64,000 nt of DNA from UBA12567 sp964598425. Its GTDB lineage: Bacteria; Planctomycetota; Phycisphaerae; Phycisphaerales; SM1A02. The notes beneath the pieces were generated by a model, which had not been told where the DNA came from, did no database searches, and saw only the letters and a program-made list of their open reading frames with translations. Position numbers and translations under genes: made by a program. Shown piece after piece: positions 50,218 to 58,467 of this stretch (the stretch's first letter is position 1; every line of letters begins with the position of its first letter). The stretch lies in assembly GCA_964598425.1 (NCBI GenBank), contig CAZRBV010000005.1, positions 14,158 through 78,157 of the forward strand. Reading direction: 5' to 3'.

Positions 50218-50277
50218 TCGGCCGTCGCGGGGCCGACTAGTTTGGTAGCGAGGTTCGGCTCGACTGCCGAGCCTCGC
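50218..50277. promoter_or_regulatory. two tandem stem-loops before the 50298 gene
   Basis: First: TCGGCC (50218-50223) with GGCCGA (50231-50236). Second: a 12-base stem GCGAGGTTCGGC (50248-50259) with GCCGAGCCTCGC (50266-50277), one G-T pair, six-base loop. Both lie in the divergent region between 50178 and 50298, just upstream of the AGGAGG of the plus gene. The second hairpin could fold in the leader RNA and affect that site. Confidence 0.55.
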
Positions 50278-50297
50278 CTCTTCAGGAGGCACTGTAC

Positions 50298-50858
50298 ATG
50301 TCGAGCGGCTTTGGTCGATGGAAAATGATTCTGGCTGGGATGAGTGCCGTGACGCTCGTTGTTGCGGCCGTACTGTGGCTGAGCCCATCGTCAATCCAGG
50401 CGGCAGGCTCCCTGAAGGAGCCGCTTTCCCCAGTCGTATGCGGTATCCACCCGGTCTTCACCGGAGCCTCTTTTCGGGAATACCCTGGCGGCGAGTGGAG
50501 GCTCGGTGTTGCGCTCCGCTGGACATGCCCGGTTGACCAGGTGGGCGTTGAGGCAGCAACCGGCACCGTTCGGCTGTGGTCTCATGTTGATGACACGCTG
50601 GAATACGAAATGCCTTGCCGAATCTCTGGCCGCGTGGAGCCAGATCATCCACTTGTCCAGCATGTCGCCGTGGGCTGGGAGGAACAGAATCCTGTGTTTG
50701 AGTGGCTCCGCAATGCAAGCCAGAGTGAAGTCAGCACAGTGTTTGTTCCCGACTGGGTAGAGCTCATTGAGTCATCTGAGTCCGAACAGGACCAATCAGT
50801 TGACACCTCACATACACCTCGCTCGCGGGGTCGTCGCGGCGGCGGGATGTATCGATAG
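50298..50858 (+). CDS. membrane-anchored periplasmic protein, unknown
   Basis: A 186-residue protein with AGGAGG before the ATG. A single membrane helix at ~9-30 (ILAGMSAVTLVVAAVLWLS) is followed by a beta-rich region with two cysteines (VVCGIHPVFTG, WTCPVDQV). A low-complexity basic/Gly tail (TPRSRGRRGGGMYR) ends it. No family recognised. It is divergent from the BamE-like lipoprotein gene and follows the tandem stem-loops. Confidence 0.65.
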   Translation: MSSGFGRWKMILAGMSAVTLVVAAVLWLSPSSIQAAGSLKEPLSPVVCGIHPVFTGASFREYPGGEWRLGVALRWTCPVDQVGVEAATGTVRLWSHVDDTLEYEMPCRISGRVEPDHPLVQHVAVGWEEQNPVFEWLRNASQSEVSTVFVPDWVELIESSESEQDQSVDTSHTPRSRGRRGGGMYR

Positions 50859-50934
50859 CGGTACAGAAACCAGCGAGCGTTCTCCGATTGTCTGCGCAGT
50901 CCCGAGCCACCGGCGATCAGCGAATGAGCACGGA

Positions 50935-52764
50935 TTACTCTTCGCCACGCCTGGGGAAGGGATCGAAACCATGATGGGTTCGGAACGCGGCAGCGAGTTC
51001 ATGCCCCAGATAGAAGTGTGCGATGCGCCGCTCGACCTGCATGAAGTCGACGAGCATCAGGCCATCAATGCAGTCCCCAAAGGTTCGGTCAAGGTTGAAA
51101 GGCGCCAGGAGTTTGGCGTTGAGTTTGAGGTACTGCCGAATGAGAACCGGCACGCCCTCTTGATCGGTTTCGATATCAGCGACGAGTTCGTCGACGTCTT
51201 CGATGCTTGAGCAACCTGCGAGAAGACTGTCGGCCTTGTGACGGACCTTCTCATCGGTCTCCCAGGGGGTCTTGGATGACACGAGTGACTCATATCCGTC
51301 GGCCATTTCGGTCTTCATCAGGAATCTGGTGACCAACGCCTTTGAGAGTTCCGAGTACTCGCTGCTCATGGTGACGACGCCAAAGCAGTGGCGGTAGCGT
51401 CGGTGCTGCGCCGAGAAGTTGGAAATGCCTCGCCACAGCAGCATCAGAGGTTTGAACTCCCGCTGGTACTCAGGTCGAATGAATGATCGCCCCAACTCGA
51501 TCACATCACCGAGGCGGGTGATCATGTGTTCGTCATAGTCAAAAAGCGTTCGCGTGTAGAAGCCATCGATGCCGTGCGAAGGAAGGATCTCATCGCTCAG
51601 CCCGAGGCGGTAGGCGCCGACCACTTCCTGATCCCGATCGTTCCAGATGAAGAGGTGGCGGTAGGTCTGGTCATACTGGTCAAGATCGACATCGTTACCG
51701 GTGCCCTCGCCCACTTCGCGGAAAGTGACTTCACGAAGGCGACCTATCTCCCGCAGAATCAGCGGAATATCACACGCCCTGGCGATGTACAGATTCAACT
51801 TTCCGCTTGTGAAGTAGTGGTTGTCCTCCGGCAGGGCTGCGATTTCTGCAGCCAACGTCTCGCCGTCGGGGGGCGGCGTCGGCGTGGAGGCACTCGGCAT
51901 GGGCGGGGGAGTTGGCTTCAAAGTAGTGTCACTGCGGTCAGCGAGCATGTAGACCCGCTCACGAAGGTAGCGGATGGCCGCCCCTCGGTCTTTGATCCTA
52001 GCCAATGTTTCGGGGGGAATCGGCTTGCCGATGGCGGTTGGAATGCACGTTCCACTCATGGAGGCGTAGCACCGTGGGATCAGCGCGGTCCGCAGCTTTG
52101 CCGAAATGAGACCGGCCCACTGGAAGAGCCGGCCGTTGTGGCCACCGAAATACATCGGGATGACGGTGGCCTCTGATCGCTTTGCCAACATCACGATGCT
52201 CGGATTCCATGGAGGGTCAACGACGTCGGGGCACTCACGCGTTCTGTGCGAAACCGTGCCTGACGGGAACGTGGCCAGAGCGTGCCCATCGCGTATCCAG
52301 GCGAGCGCTTCACGAAGGGGGTCGACGTTGGTCTGCGCAGCAGAGTCATCACCCATGATGTTGACGCTGATGTGGCGAGGCTTGAGGTTTGGAAAGGCCT
52401 CCAGCATTTGATTGGCGAACTGCTTGTAGTCGGTCCGCACCATACGAATAAGCCGTGGCTGGAGTAGGCCATCGGCCATTCCGAAGGGGTGGTTCGATAT
52501 CACGATAAGGGGGCCGCTTGCAGGAATATTTTCGAGATCGCCGCCGCTGACTCGCCAGGTGACACCGGCTCCATCGAGGCAGCCTTGCTCAAGTTCTCCG
52601 TCTGCTTCCCGAGCCACACCTCCGCCGTAGGATCGGTCGACTCTCTTCAGCCCCGTAAACCACCGAATGAAGGGCCAGGCCACCTTGAAGAGGATTCGTT
52701 TGACCGGACCGAGCTGAGGCTCGGGAAGGTACATATTCGGCATCAGGCTTGGGCGGTCAGTCAT
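50935..52764 (-). CDS. OlsF-like bifunctional ornithine lipid acyltransferase
   Basis: A 609-residue two-domain protein. Residues ~60-270 form a PlsC-type O-acyltransferase with VISNHPFGMADGL and LATFPSGTVSH motifs. Residues ~310-560 form an OlsB-type GNAT/hemolysin-acyltransferase domain, with IARACDIPLILREIGRLREVTF, HLFIWNDRDQEVVGAYRLG and VIELGRSFIRPEYQR. This order (O-acyltransferase first, N-acyltransferase second) is that of OlsF, which makes ornithine lipid from ornithine and two acyl chains. A Pro/Thr linker joins the domains. Experimental proof for this group is lacking here, and an analogue acting on another amino acid is possible. Confidence 0.82.
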   Translation of the reverse strand: MTDRPSLMPNMYLPEPQLGPVKRILFKVAWPFIRWFTGLKRVDRSYGGGVAREADGELEQGCLDGAGVTWRVSGGDLENIPASGPLIVISNHPFGMADGLLQPRLIRMVRTDYKQFANQMLEAFPNLKPRHISVNIMGDDSAAQTNVDPLREALAWIRDGHALATFPSGTVSHRTRECPDVVDPPWNPSIVMLAKRSEATVIPMYFGGHNGRLFQWAGLISAKLRTALIPRCYASMSGTCIPTAIGKPIPPETLARIKDRGAAIRYLRERVYMLADRSDTTLKPTPPPMPSASTPTPPPDGETLAAEIAALPEDNHYFTSGKLNLYIARACDIPLILREIGRLREVTFREVGEGTGNDVDLDQYDQTYRHLFIWNDRDQEVVGAYRLGLSDEILPSHGIDGFYTRTLFDYDEHMITRLGDVIELGRSFIRPEYQREFKPLMLLWRGISNFSAQHRRYRHCFGVVTMSSEYSELSKALVTRFLMKTEMADGYESLVSSKTPWETDEKVRHKADSLLAGCSSIEDVDELVADIETDQEGVPVLIRQYLKLNAKLLAPFNLDRTFGDCIDGLMLVDFMQVERRIAHFYLGHELAAAFRTHHGFDPFPRRGEE

Positions 52765-52857
52765 GGAGTGTATCTGGTCCCTTGAAAGGGCATTGTGACA
52801 GGGTTTGTTGCCTTTCGTAGCGCGGAGCCCGCAACTGGTTGGTATCTTCCCCGTCCC

Positions 52858-52986
52858 ATGTTTATGACCCTGCTTGTCAACATTCTCTGGATGCTCTTCA
52901 TGCTCCTGTTCGCGGTGCTGTGCTTCAGCAACAGCCGGAGCTACCGCGCGACGCTTGAGCGAATTGACATCCCGGACGCCGAGTAG
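52858..52986 (+). CDS. small single-helix membrane protein (42 aa)
   Basis: An ATG at 52858 opens 42 codons encoding one strongly hydrophobic helix (MTLLVNILWMLFMLLFAVLCF) with a charged C-terminus SRSYRATLERIDIPDAE. A TATCTT hexamer lies nine bases before the ATG and no Shine-Dalgarno is visible. It is divergent from the OlsF-like gene. Small single-helix proteins are easily missed; this is moderately convincing. Confidence 0.45.
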   Translation: MFMTLLVNILWMLFMLLFAVLCFSNSRSYRATLERIDIPDAE

Positions 52987-53007
52987 ATTTTATCGATCGA
53001 CGATCGG

Positions 53008-53475
53008 TCAGAAGGGGATCTGCTCGTCGGTGACCGGCGCGGGCTGTGAGTCAGCTCCAGCCGGCATGGTCTCAATGCCGCGGGCAACTGGCTGACCGCC
53101 GCTTCCACTGAGGTATTCGGCGACGCCGTTGCGATCGCTGAAGCCGTCGCGGCCCTCATCAATCGTGATCTTGGCCCGGCTCGTCCGCCCAACGCACTCT
53201 TCTGCAGTCAGGCGACCCTCCTGGAACTTCGATTCGAGCCCCGTTGCCTCGCAGAACATCTTGATCTTGAAGACCGCAGCCGGAACGGATACGAGGTAGT
53301 CCCATACGCGAGCGTCGTATCCGTCTGGATGCTTCGCCTGAAGCGTCAACGCGATCATTTGATTGCCTTTTTGGCTCGTTCGCTCTTCGGCCTCAATGAC
53401 CTCGATGTCGTATTCACCCGCCGGGAGCAGGTCAAAGCCGCTCTTGGGGGTTCCGTCGCCAGGGTTAAATTCCAT
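53008..53475 (-). CDS. DUF669-like protein with SSB-type C-terminal tail
   Basis: The start chosen is the ATG at 53475 (MEFNPGDG), giving 155 residues; a 4-codon longer start at 53487 is equally possible. The fold-defining region FDLLPAGEYDIEVIEAEER, MIALTLQAKHPDGY, DYLVSVPAAVFKIKMFCEATG and AKITIDEG resembles the DUF669 phage-type family. The final residues are TDEQIPF, closely like the DDDIPF tip of single-stranded DNA-binding protein (SSB). The SSB tip recruits DNA-repair and replication proteins. It stands alone, not in a prophage. A role as an SSB-like ssDNA binder is plausible (inference). Confidence 0.7.
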   Translation of the reverse strand: MEFNPGDGTPKSGFDLLPAGEYDIEVIEAEERTSQKGNQMIALTLQAKHPDGYDARVWDYLVSVPAAVFKIKMFCEATGLESKFQEGRLTAEECVGRTSRAKITIDEGRDGFSDRNGVAEYLSGSGGQPVARGIETMPAGADSQPAPVTDEQIPF

Positions 53476-53605
53476 GGGTGCGATCATACCACTGAGCCGG
53501 TAGAGTGGCCGCGATTGCTGCCAAAGAGCAGCGTTTCTCGCGCTACTTCTTGCGTCTTGCCTCGGATCGAGGTCTACTGGGGGGTCCGGTCCTCTGACGA
53601 TCCAC

Positions 53606-55948
53606 ATGCTCACTCATGCCGCCAGCCTGATCGCCGCTGCGCTCGCCTATGGCGGCGAGGAACTGCCATTTGCGCCGATTCGTCAGGGAGTCGAGCCGAT
53701 GGCTCAGCGGATCCTCCACGAGGATTGCCGCCTGCTCATTATCGGCGATTCCAACAGCGTCAAGGAGAGTTCCCCACGGATGCTCGGAGGGTTGATGCGG
53801 ACCTGGAATCCCGACCAGTGGGTCGGGCGGGTTGCCCCCGGCACCGTGTCGGTGAACGAAGGCGTCAAGGTCATTTCCAACTCCACCGGCGTCGATGTGA
53901 CACCGCGGAAGATCTTCGATACACAGACTGGTGATCCTGCAACGTGGAGCAATGGTCAGGACGGGTTCATTCCAACGTATGGCCTGGACTACGTTACCGA
54001 CGGGTCGGGCTTGCAGTATTGGTCCGACTACGTGATTGCCCGCCTGACGCGGCTTGAAGAATACATGGGGGGCGACTGGACCGATGGTGCGCCGATGAAG
54101 GCGCGGCTTGTCTACGCCCACGATGACGAGGGGATTCAACGCCTGCGATACCACGCCCGACGGGGAGAGGCGGAAGGTCCGTACACCGAGTTCTGGCCGT
54201 TCGATGCCGATGCCGACCGGCCGTGGATTGATTGGGTCGAAGTCGATGTTCCGAGTGGTTCGGGCGAAGTGTCGGCAGCTGTCCAACCTCCGCAAGGATG
54301 GCTTTCAGAAGGCAATGGTGGTCCGTATCCGTGTCCGCAGAACTGCGAATCCGGCAAGCGGTTTTTCTACCTCACGCAAGTGTTGTGGAGAACCGACGTG
54401 CCTGGGCTACAGATTGACGCAGTCGCCGAGGGCGGGTTCACGGCTGAAGATCATCTGGCATCGAGTGGTCATTATGACCAGCAGGCGATCGAGGGATATC
54501 TCGCCGCGACGAGAGAGCCAAATCTCTTCATGCTGCTGCTCGGTCAGAACATGAGTACATCCGAGCACAAGAGCGTTCCGGTGAACTACAAGGCTCACAT
54601 ACTTGGCATCGTGGATCGATATCGAGACGCTGCACTGGCGGTCGACCCGAACGCTGACCCGATGTTCCTGCTTGTGTCTCCGTGGCAAACCGGGGCCCTC
54701 GACCGATTCTTTGAAGCGGCTCAGGCACTCAACGAGATTGCCGAGTCGAGGCCAGACGTCGGGTTCATCAATCTCATGGCACTCGGTGGTCACTATGACT
54801 TGAATCGCGGTGTGTATCTGCAGATGAATGGCGTGCATTTCGAGACCGATGAGGGAGCCGACTACTTCTGCGGCTTGATCTGGGATCAGCTTGAGCGCGC
54901 GGCGGCCGGGAAAGTGGATCAGGCTGTTCCTGGCGATGTTGATGTGCTCGCCGATGCAGCCCTTGATGTCGACGGAGCGGCCATTCAGCTGATGCAGGGT
55001 GTGCACGACGGACGCCTTGAGATCGCGTCGAGTGATCTGAGCATGACTGGGTGGGATCCGCAGTATTCGTTTCTCAATCTGTCGTCGTATTCGGATGGCG
55101 CGGTGCAGTGCCTGCCCGGGAGCGGAGTCGAGTTTGAGAGAATCGGCTTTGCTGGCGGGAATGGGCAAGAAGGGCCTGATGGCGTGCGACGTGGCGGCTG
55201 CCTCGTTGCGTCGCAGGCGAGTGTGACCATGCGCGACTGCCGGCTGGTGGGTGGATCGGCAGACCTTGGCGGATTGGTGTCGGTTACCGGGGGCGACGTG
55301 ACCATGCAGGGAACGAGGTTGTCCGGCGGAACAGCATCGCAGTACGGGGGAATCGTGTATGCCGAAGGGGCCGATGTCACCTGTGACGATGTCTATCTCG
55401 TGGATGGGGCAGCACCGGCCGGTGGTGGGTTCTTCCTCAATGCATGTCAATCGGTGTTTGACGCAAGCGAGGTTGCTGACTGTGTTGCCGAGGGATCGGG
55501 CGGTGGCATCGCAGTTTCGGGCGGATCGCTGGCACTCTCCAGCATGCGTGTTCGCCGCTGCGAAGCGGTGGATGGGGGCGGCATTGCGATCGACGGGGGG
55601 AATGTGACCATTGAGGGCGGCTGGATTCACTCGAACGACGCGATTTCAGGCGGCGGCATCCTGAATGATGGCGGCAGCCTGCTGGTGTCCTCCAGCACGC
55701 TGTGTGGCAATGAGCCGGACAACATCATGGGAGCGTGGTCAGATCTGGGCGGATCGATCGTTGAGCCGACGTGCGAATGTCCAGCAGACCTCGATGGCTC
55801 CGGCTTCGTAGACGTCTCTGACCTGCTGGTTGTGATTGACGGCTGGGGACCGTGCGTTCCCGGGTGCCTCGGCGATCTTGATGGAGATGAGATCATCGGT
55901 ACCGATGACATCCTTGTGGTTATCGCGGATTGGGGCGAGTGTTTATAG
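53606..55948 (+). CDS. secreted SGNH hydrolase fused to beta-helix repeats and two dockerin-like units
   Basis: A 780-residue protein. A short leader (MLTHAASLIAAALAYGG) is followed by an SGNH/GDSL hydrolase domain: block I GDSN at residues 47-50 with the nucleophile Ser, and a block V-like NGVHF near residue 415. Next, from ~450 to ~705, comes a right-handed beta-helix of repeated coils (GGDVTMQGTRLSGGTAS, GGGFFLNACQSVFDASEV). The end has two dockerin-like units, DLDGSGFVDVSDLLVVIDGW and DLDGDEIIGTDDILVVIADW. Likely an extracellular carbohydrate esterase or related enzyme. The beta-helix could bind polysaccharide (inference). Confidence 0.8.
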   Translation: MLTHAASLIAAALAYGGEELPFAPIRQGVEPMAQRILHEDCRLLIIGDSNSVKESSPRMLGGLMRTWNPDQWVGRVAPGTVSVNEGVKVISNSTGVDVTPRKIFDTQTGDPATWSNGQDGFIPTYGLDYVTDGSGLQYWSDYVIARLTRLEEYMGGDWTDGAPMKARLVYAHDDEGIQRLRYHARRGEAEGPYTEFWPFDADADRPWIDWVEVDVPSGSGEVSAAVQPPQGWLSEGNGGPYPCPQNCESGKRFFYLTQVLWRTDVPGLQIDAVAEGGFTAEDHLASSGHYDQQAIEGYLAATREPNLFMLLLGQNMSTSEHKSVPVNYKAHILGIVDRYRDAALAVDPNADPMFLLVSPWQTGALDRFFEAAQALNEIAESRPDVGFINLMALGGHYDLNRGVYLQMNGVHFETDEGADYFCGLIWDQLERAAAGKVDQAVPGDVDVLADAALDVDGAAIQLMQGVHDGRLEIASSDLSMTGWDPQYSFLNLSSYSDGAVQCLPGSGVEFERIGFAGGNGQEGPDGVRRGGCLVASQASVTMRDCRLVGGSADLGGLVSVTGGDVTMQGTRLSGGTASQYGGIVYAEGADVTCDDVYLVDGAAPAGGGFFLNACQSVFDASEVADCVAEGSGGGIAVSGGSLALSSMRVRRCEAVDGGGIAIDGGNVTIEGGWIHSNDAISGGGILNDGGSLLVSSSTLCGNEPDNIMGAWSDLGGSIVEPTCECPADLDGSGFVDVSDLLVVIDGWGPCVPGCLGDLDGDEIIGTDDILVVIADWGECL

Positions 55949-55958
55949 AGACCAGGTC

Positions 55959-55973
55959 CGGGATTCCATCCCG
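55959..55973. terminator. possible weak terminator hairpin after the SGNH gene
   Basis: CGGGAT (55959-55964) and ATCCCG (55968-55973) form a perfect 6-base stem with a 3-base loop, 10 bases after the stop codon. No T-run follows, so intrinsic termination is uncertain. Confidence 0.35.
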
Positions 55974-56014
55974 AGCCGCCGGCAGTTACGGATGGGCTGC
56001 TATTCTTCGCAGCC

Positions 56015-57172
56015 ATGCGAATCGTCGAATACCTCCACCGAATCGATTTCGTCTACGGAGGGCCGCCGAGAGCGGTCGTCGATCTGTGCAGGATTCTGCA
56101 CCGTCGTGGACACGACGTCACCGTCGCAACGACGGTAACCAAGGATGTTCCAGCCGGATGGATTGATGGAAGCGAAGACGCCCCCAGTGTTCTTCAAGTT
56201 CCACCGCCTGCACTGCCTGGCCGCTTGTACATGCCCGGTCAACTCACGGAGTTGAGAGACGCGATTGCGTCAGCAGATGTGCTGCAACTGCATGGCGTGT
56301 GGGAACGGGCCAACATTCAGATCTCAAGAATTGCCCGGAAGGTGGGCGTTCCATACGTTGTGACGCTTCGGGGCATGCTCGACGATTGGAACATGACGCA
56401 GAAGGGTCTGAAGAAGCGCATGTATCTCAATATGGGTGGGCGCAAGGTTCTCGAAGGTGCCGCATTCGTGCAGTGCACGGCCGAGGGCGAGCGGGCCCAA
56501 TCACACAAGTGGTTCCCAAAGGGCCACCCGCGCGTGATCCCGAACATCATGGATCTGACGGACTTTGAGACGCTTCGAGGCCGCGGGCCGGCCGAGGCAC
56601 GGTGGCCGGTGCTTCGTGAGCCTGGCCCACACCTGCTCTTTCTGAGCCGCCTGCACGTCAAGAAGGGGATCGAACACCTCCTTCGCGCGATGCCTCGGCT
56701 TGTTGAGGCGAATGGCGATCTGCAACTCTTCCTTGCTGGTCCGGGCGAGCCAAGCTACGTCGACTCCCTCAAGGAGTTGGCCGAATCGGTTGGCGTCGCG
56801 GACCGTACGCATTTCACCGGGCACATTGGCGGCGATGAGAAGTGGTCGCTGTATGAGTCGTGCGATCTGTTCGTGCTGCCGAGCAGCCAGGAGAATTTCG
56901 GATTCGTGCAGTTTGAAGCGCTGGCGTGCGGGACTCCGGTGATGACGACGAAGCTCGTTGATACATGGCGCGAGATCGTGGAGAGCGGCGGCGGCATCGC
57001 TGTCGAACAGTCGGCAGACGACATCGTGGAAGGGATTGGCCCGCTCCTGCAAGATCGTGAGCGGTTGGCAGCCATGGGTCGGGCGGGCCGGGAGTGGGTG
57101 TTCGACAAGATGTCGGTTGATCACATTGCCGGGCAGATCGAGGCGATGTTTGCTGATGCCGCCGCAGGCTGA
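56015..57172 (+). CDS. glycosyltransferase family 4-like
   Basis: A 385-residue GT-B protein. The N-terminus YGGPPRAVVDLCRILHRRGHDV and the C-terminal donor domain are typical of family GT4: LFLSRLHVKKGIEHLLRAM, FTGHIGGDEKW, and the E-x7-E region PSSQENFGFVQFEALACGTPV. It transfers a sugar from a nucleotide-sugar to a glycan or lipid; substrate unknown. There is no Shine-Dalgarno. A 6-base hairpin (GGCTGC, GCAGCC) ends directly at the start codon and a TATTCT lies eight bases before it. Confidence 0.88.
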   Translation: MRIVEYLHRIDFVYGGPPRAVVDLCRILHRRGHDVTVATTVTKDVPAGWIDGSEDAPSVLQVPPPALPGRLYMPGQLTELRDAIASADVLQLHGVWERANIQISRIARKVGVPYVVTLRGMLDDWNMTQKGLKKRMYLNMGGRKVLEGAAFVQCTAEGERAQSHKWFPKGHPRVIPNIMDLTDFETLRGRGPAEARWPVLREPGPHLLFLSRLHVKKGIEHLLRAMPRLVEANGDLQLFLAGPGEPSYVDSLKELAESVGVADRTHFTGHIGGDEKWSLYESCDLFVLPSSQENFGFVQFEALACGTPVMTTKLVDTWREIVESGGGIAVEQSADDIVEGIGPLLQDRERLAAMGRAGREWVFDKMSVDHIAGQIEAMFADAAAG

Positions 57173-58463
57173 GCCAACCGGCAAGGCGTGGAATCTGACC
57201 GACCGACCGGGGTTTCGGCTTCTCACGCTGTGCGGCCTGTACTTTGCCCAGGGTCTTCCCTATGGCTTCATGTTCATCACCCTCGCTGCTGTTCTGGCGG
57301 ATGTGGGACGAACGCCTGGCGAGATCGGGTCGCTGCTCGCCACGGTGACCTTGCCGTGGGCATTCAAGTGGACCGCAGGTCCGGTCATCGATCGATTTGG
57401 CTTTGCCCCCATGGGGCGGCGGCGGCCGTGGATTCTCGCTGCGCAGTGCGGCATGATCCTCGCGCTGGTGCTGCTGGCGGCTGGGCCGGACCCGCTTGAA
57501 CACGATTCATGGCTTGCCGCAGGGCTGTTTCTGATGAGCGCCTGCTCGGCGTTGCAGGATGTGTCGGTCGATGCGCTCGCCGTTGATCTCCTCCGGGAGG
57601 AGGAACGGGGCCGCGTAAACGGTTTCATGTATGGAAGCTCGTACATGGGCAACGCTCTCGGTGGTGCGGGGATGGGCACGGTTGTTGCGGTCATGGGGCT
57701 GCGGACTGGCTTTGTGGTGATTGCAATCGTCGTGGCTGTTGTCATGCTCGCGCCGCTGCTTCTTCGCGAGCGGCGAGGGGAGCGGCTCTTACCCTGGACT
57801 GCCGGCGCTGCCGCGCCAGGCGCACCGGTTCCGGCTGACTCAATGAGAACGGTTGTCTACAGGTTGTGTCGCGCGTTTTCGCTTCGCTCGACGCTGGCAC
57901 TTGCGGTCGTGGCGGTGCTGCTCAGTATTCCAAGCGGTTTCCTGACCGGGTTCTCAACGGTGCTGGTGGTCGAGGAGCTTGGGTGGGGCGCCGAGAAGCT
58001 GGCGACCTGGTCGGGCATCGCGACGTGGGCCGGTCTTGGTGGTTCGATTGTCGGCGGCCTTCTCGCCGACCGCGTCGGGCCCAGGCGGATGGCGATACTC
58101 GCCGGAAGCGGGTTGGCGCTCAGCTATCTCGTCTTTGCTGACGCCCGAGATCTGTGGACCGCAGATGCCTTCATCATTGCGACGATGGTGTGGGACGCGC
58201 TGCTGTCTGGTGCGCTGTTCGTATCCATCTTTGCGCTTTGCATGAAAGTGTCGTGGCCATTGGTGGCCGCGACTCAGTTCACCGCATACATGGCGCTGCT
58301 CAATCTCTCCCGGATACTTGGGCAGGGGTTGACGGCGCAAATGGAGGCACTCCTCACGTTTCAGAGTGCGTACGCTGTGGCCGCGGTCCTGCAGATACTC
58401 CCCCTGTTCTTCCTTGCTGCAATCGATTCAGGACAGGCCCGGCGAGTGCTGGGCGAATCGTGA
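57156..58463 (+). CDS. AmpG-like major facilitator superfamily transporter
   Basis: The start chosen is the ATG at 57156 (MPPQAEPTGKAWN), overlapping the glycosyltransferase end by 17 bases with GAGG upstream; 435 residues. About twelve hydrophobic helices are visible. The first reads LCGLYFAQGLPYGFMFITLA, with GFAPMGRRRPWI in the first cytoplasmic loop and DVSVDALAVDLLREEERGRVNGF in the middle, the pattern of the AmpG/SLC33-like group. AmpG imports anhydromuropeptides, but the substrate here is unproven. Confidence 0.82.
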   Translation: MPPQAEPTGKAWNLTDRPGFRLLTLCGLYFAQGLPYGFMFITLAAVLADVGRTPGEIGSLLATVTLPWAFKWTAGPVIDRFGFAPMGRRRPWILAAQCGMILALVLLAAGPDPLEHDSWLAAGLFLMSACSALQDVSVDALAVDLLREEERGRVNGFMYGSSYMGNALGGAGMGTVVAVMGLRTGFVVIAIVVAVVMLAPLLLRERRGERLLPWTAGAAAPGAPVPADSMRTVVYRLCRAFSLRSTLALAVVAVLLSIPSGFLTGFSTVLVVEELGWGAEKLATWSGIATWAGLGGSIVGGLLADRVGPRRMAILAGSGLALSYLVFADARDLWTADAFIIATMVWDALLSGALFVSIFALCMKVSWPLVAATQFTAYMALLNLSRILGQGLTAQMEALLTFQSAYAVAAVLQILPLFFLAAIDSGQARRVLGES

Positions 58464-58467
58464 GTGG

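Noticed and set aside
54407..55630. Long minus-strand open frame opposite the SGNH/beta-helix gene
   Set aside because: It is a shadow of a gene with clear SGNH, beta-helix and dockerin-like elements.
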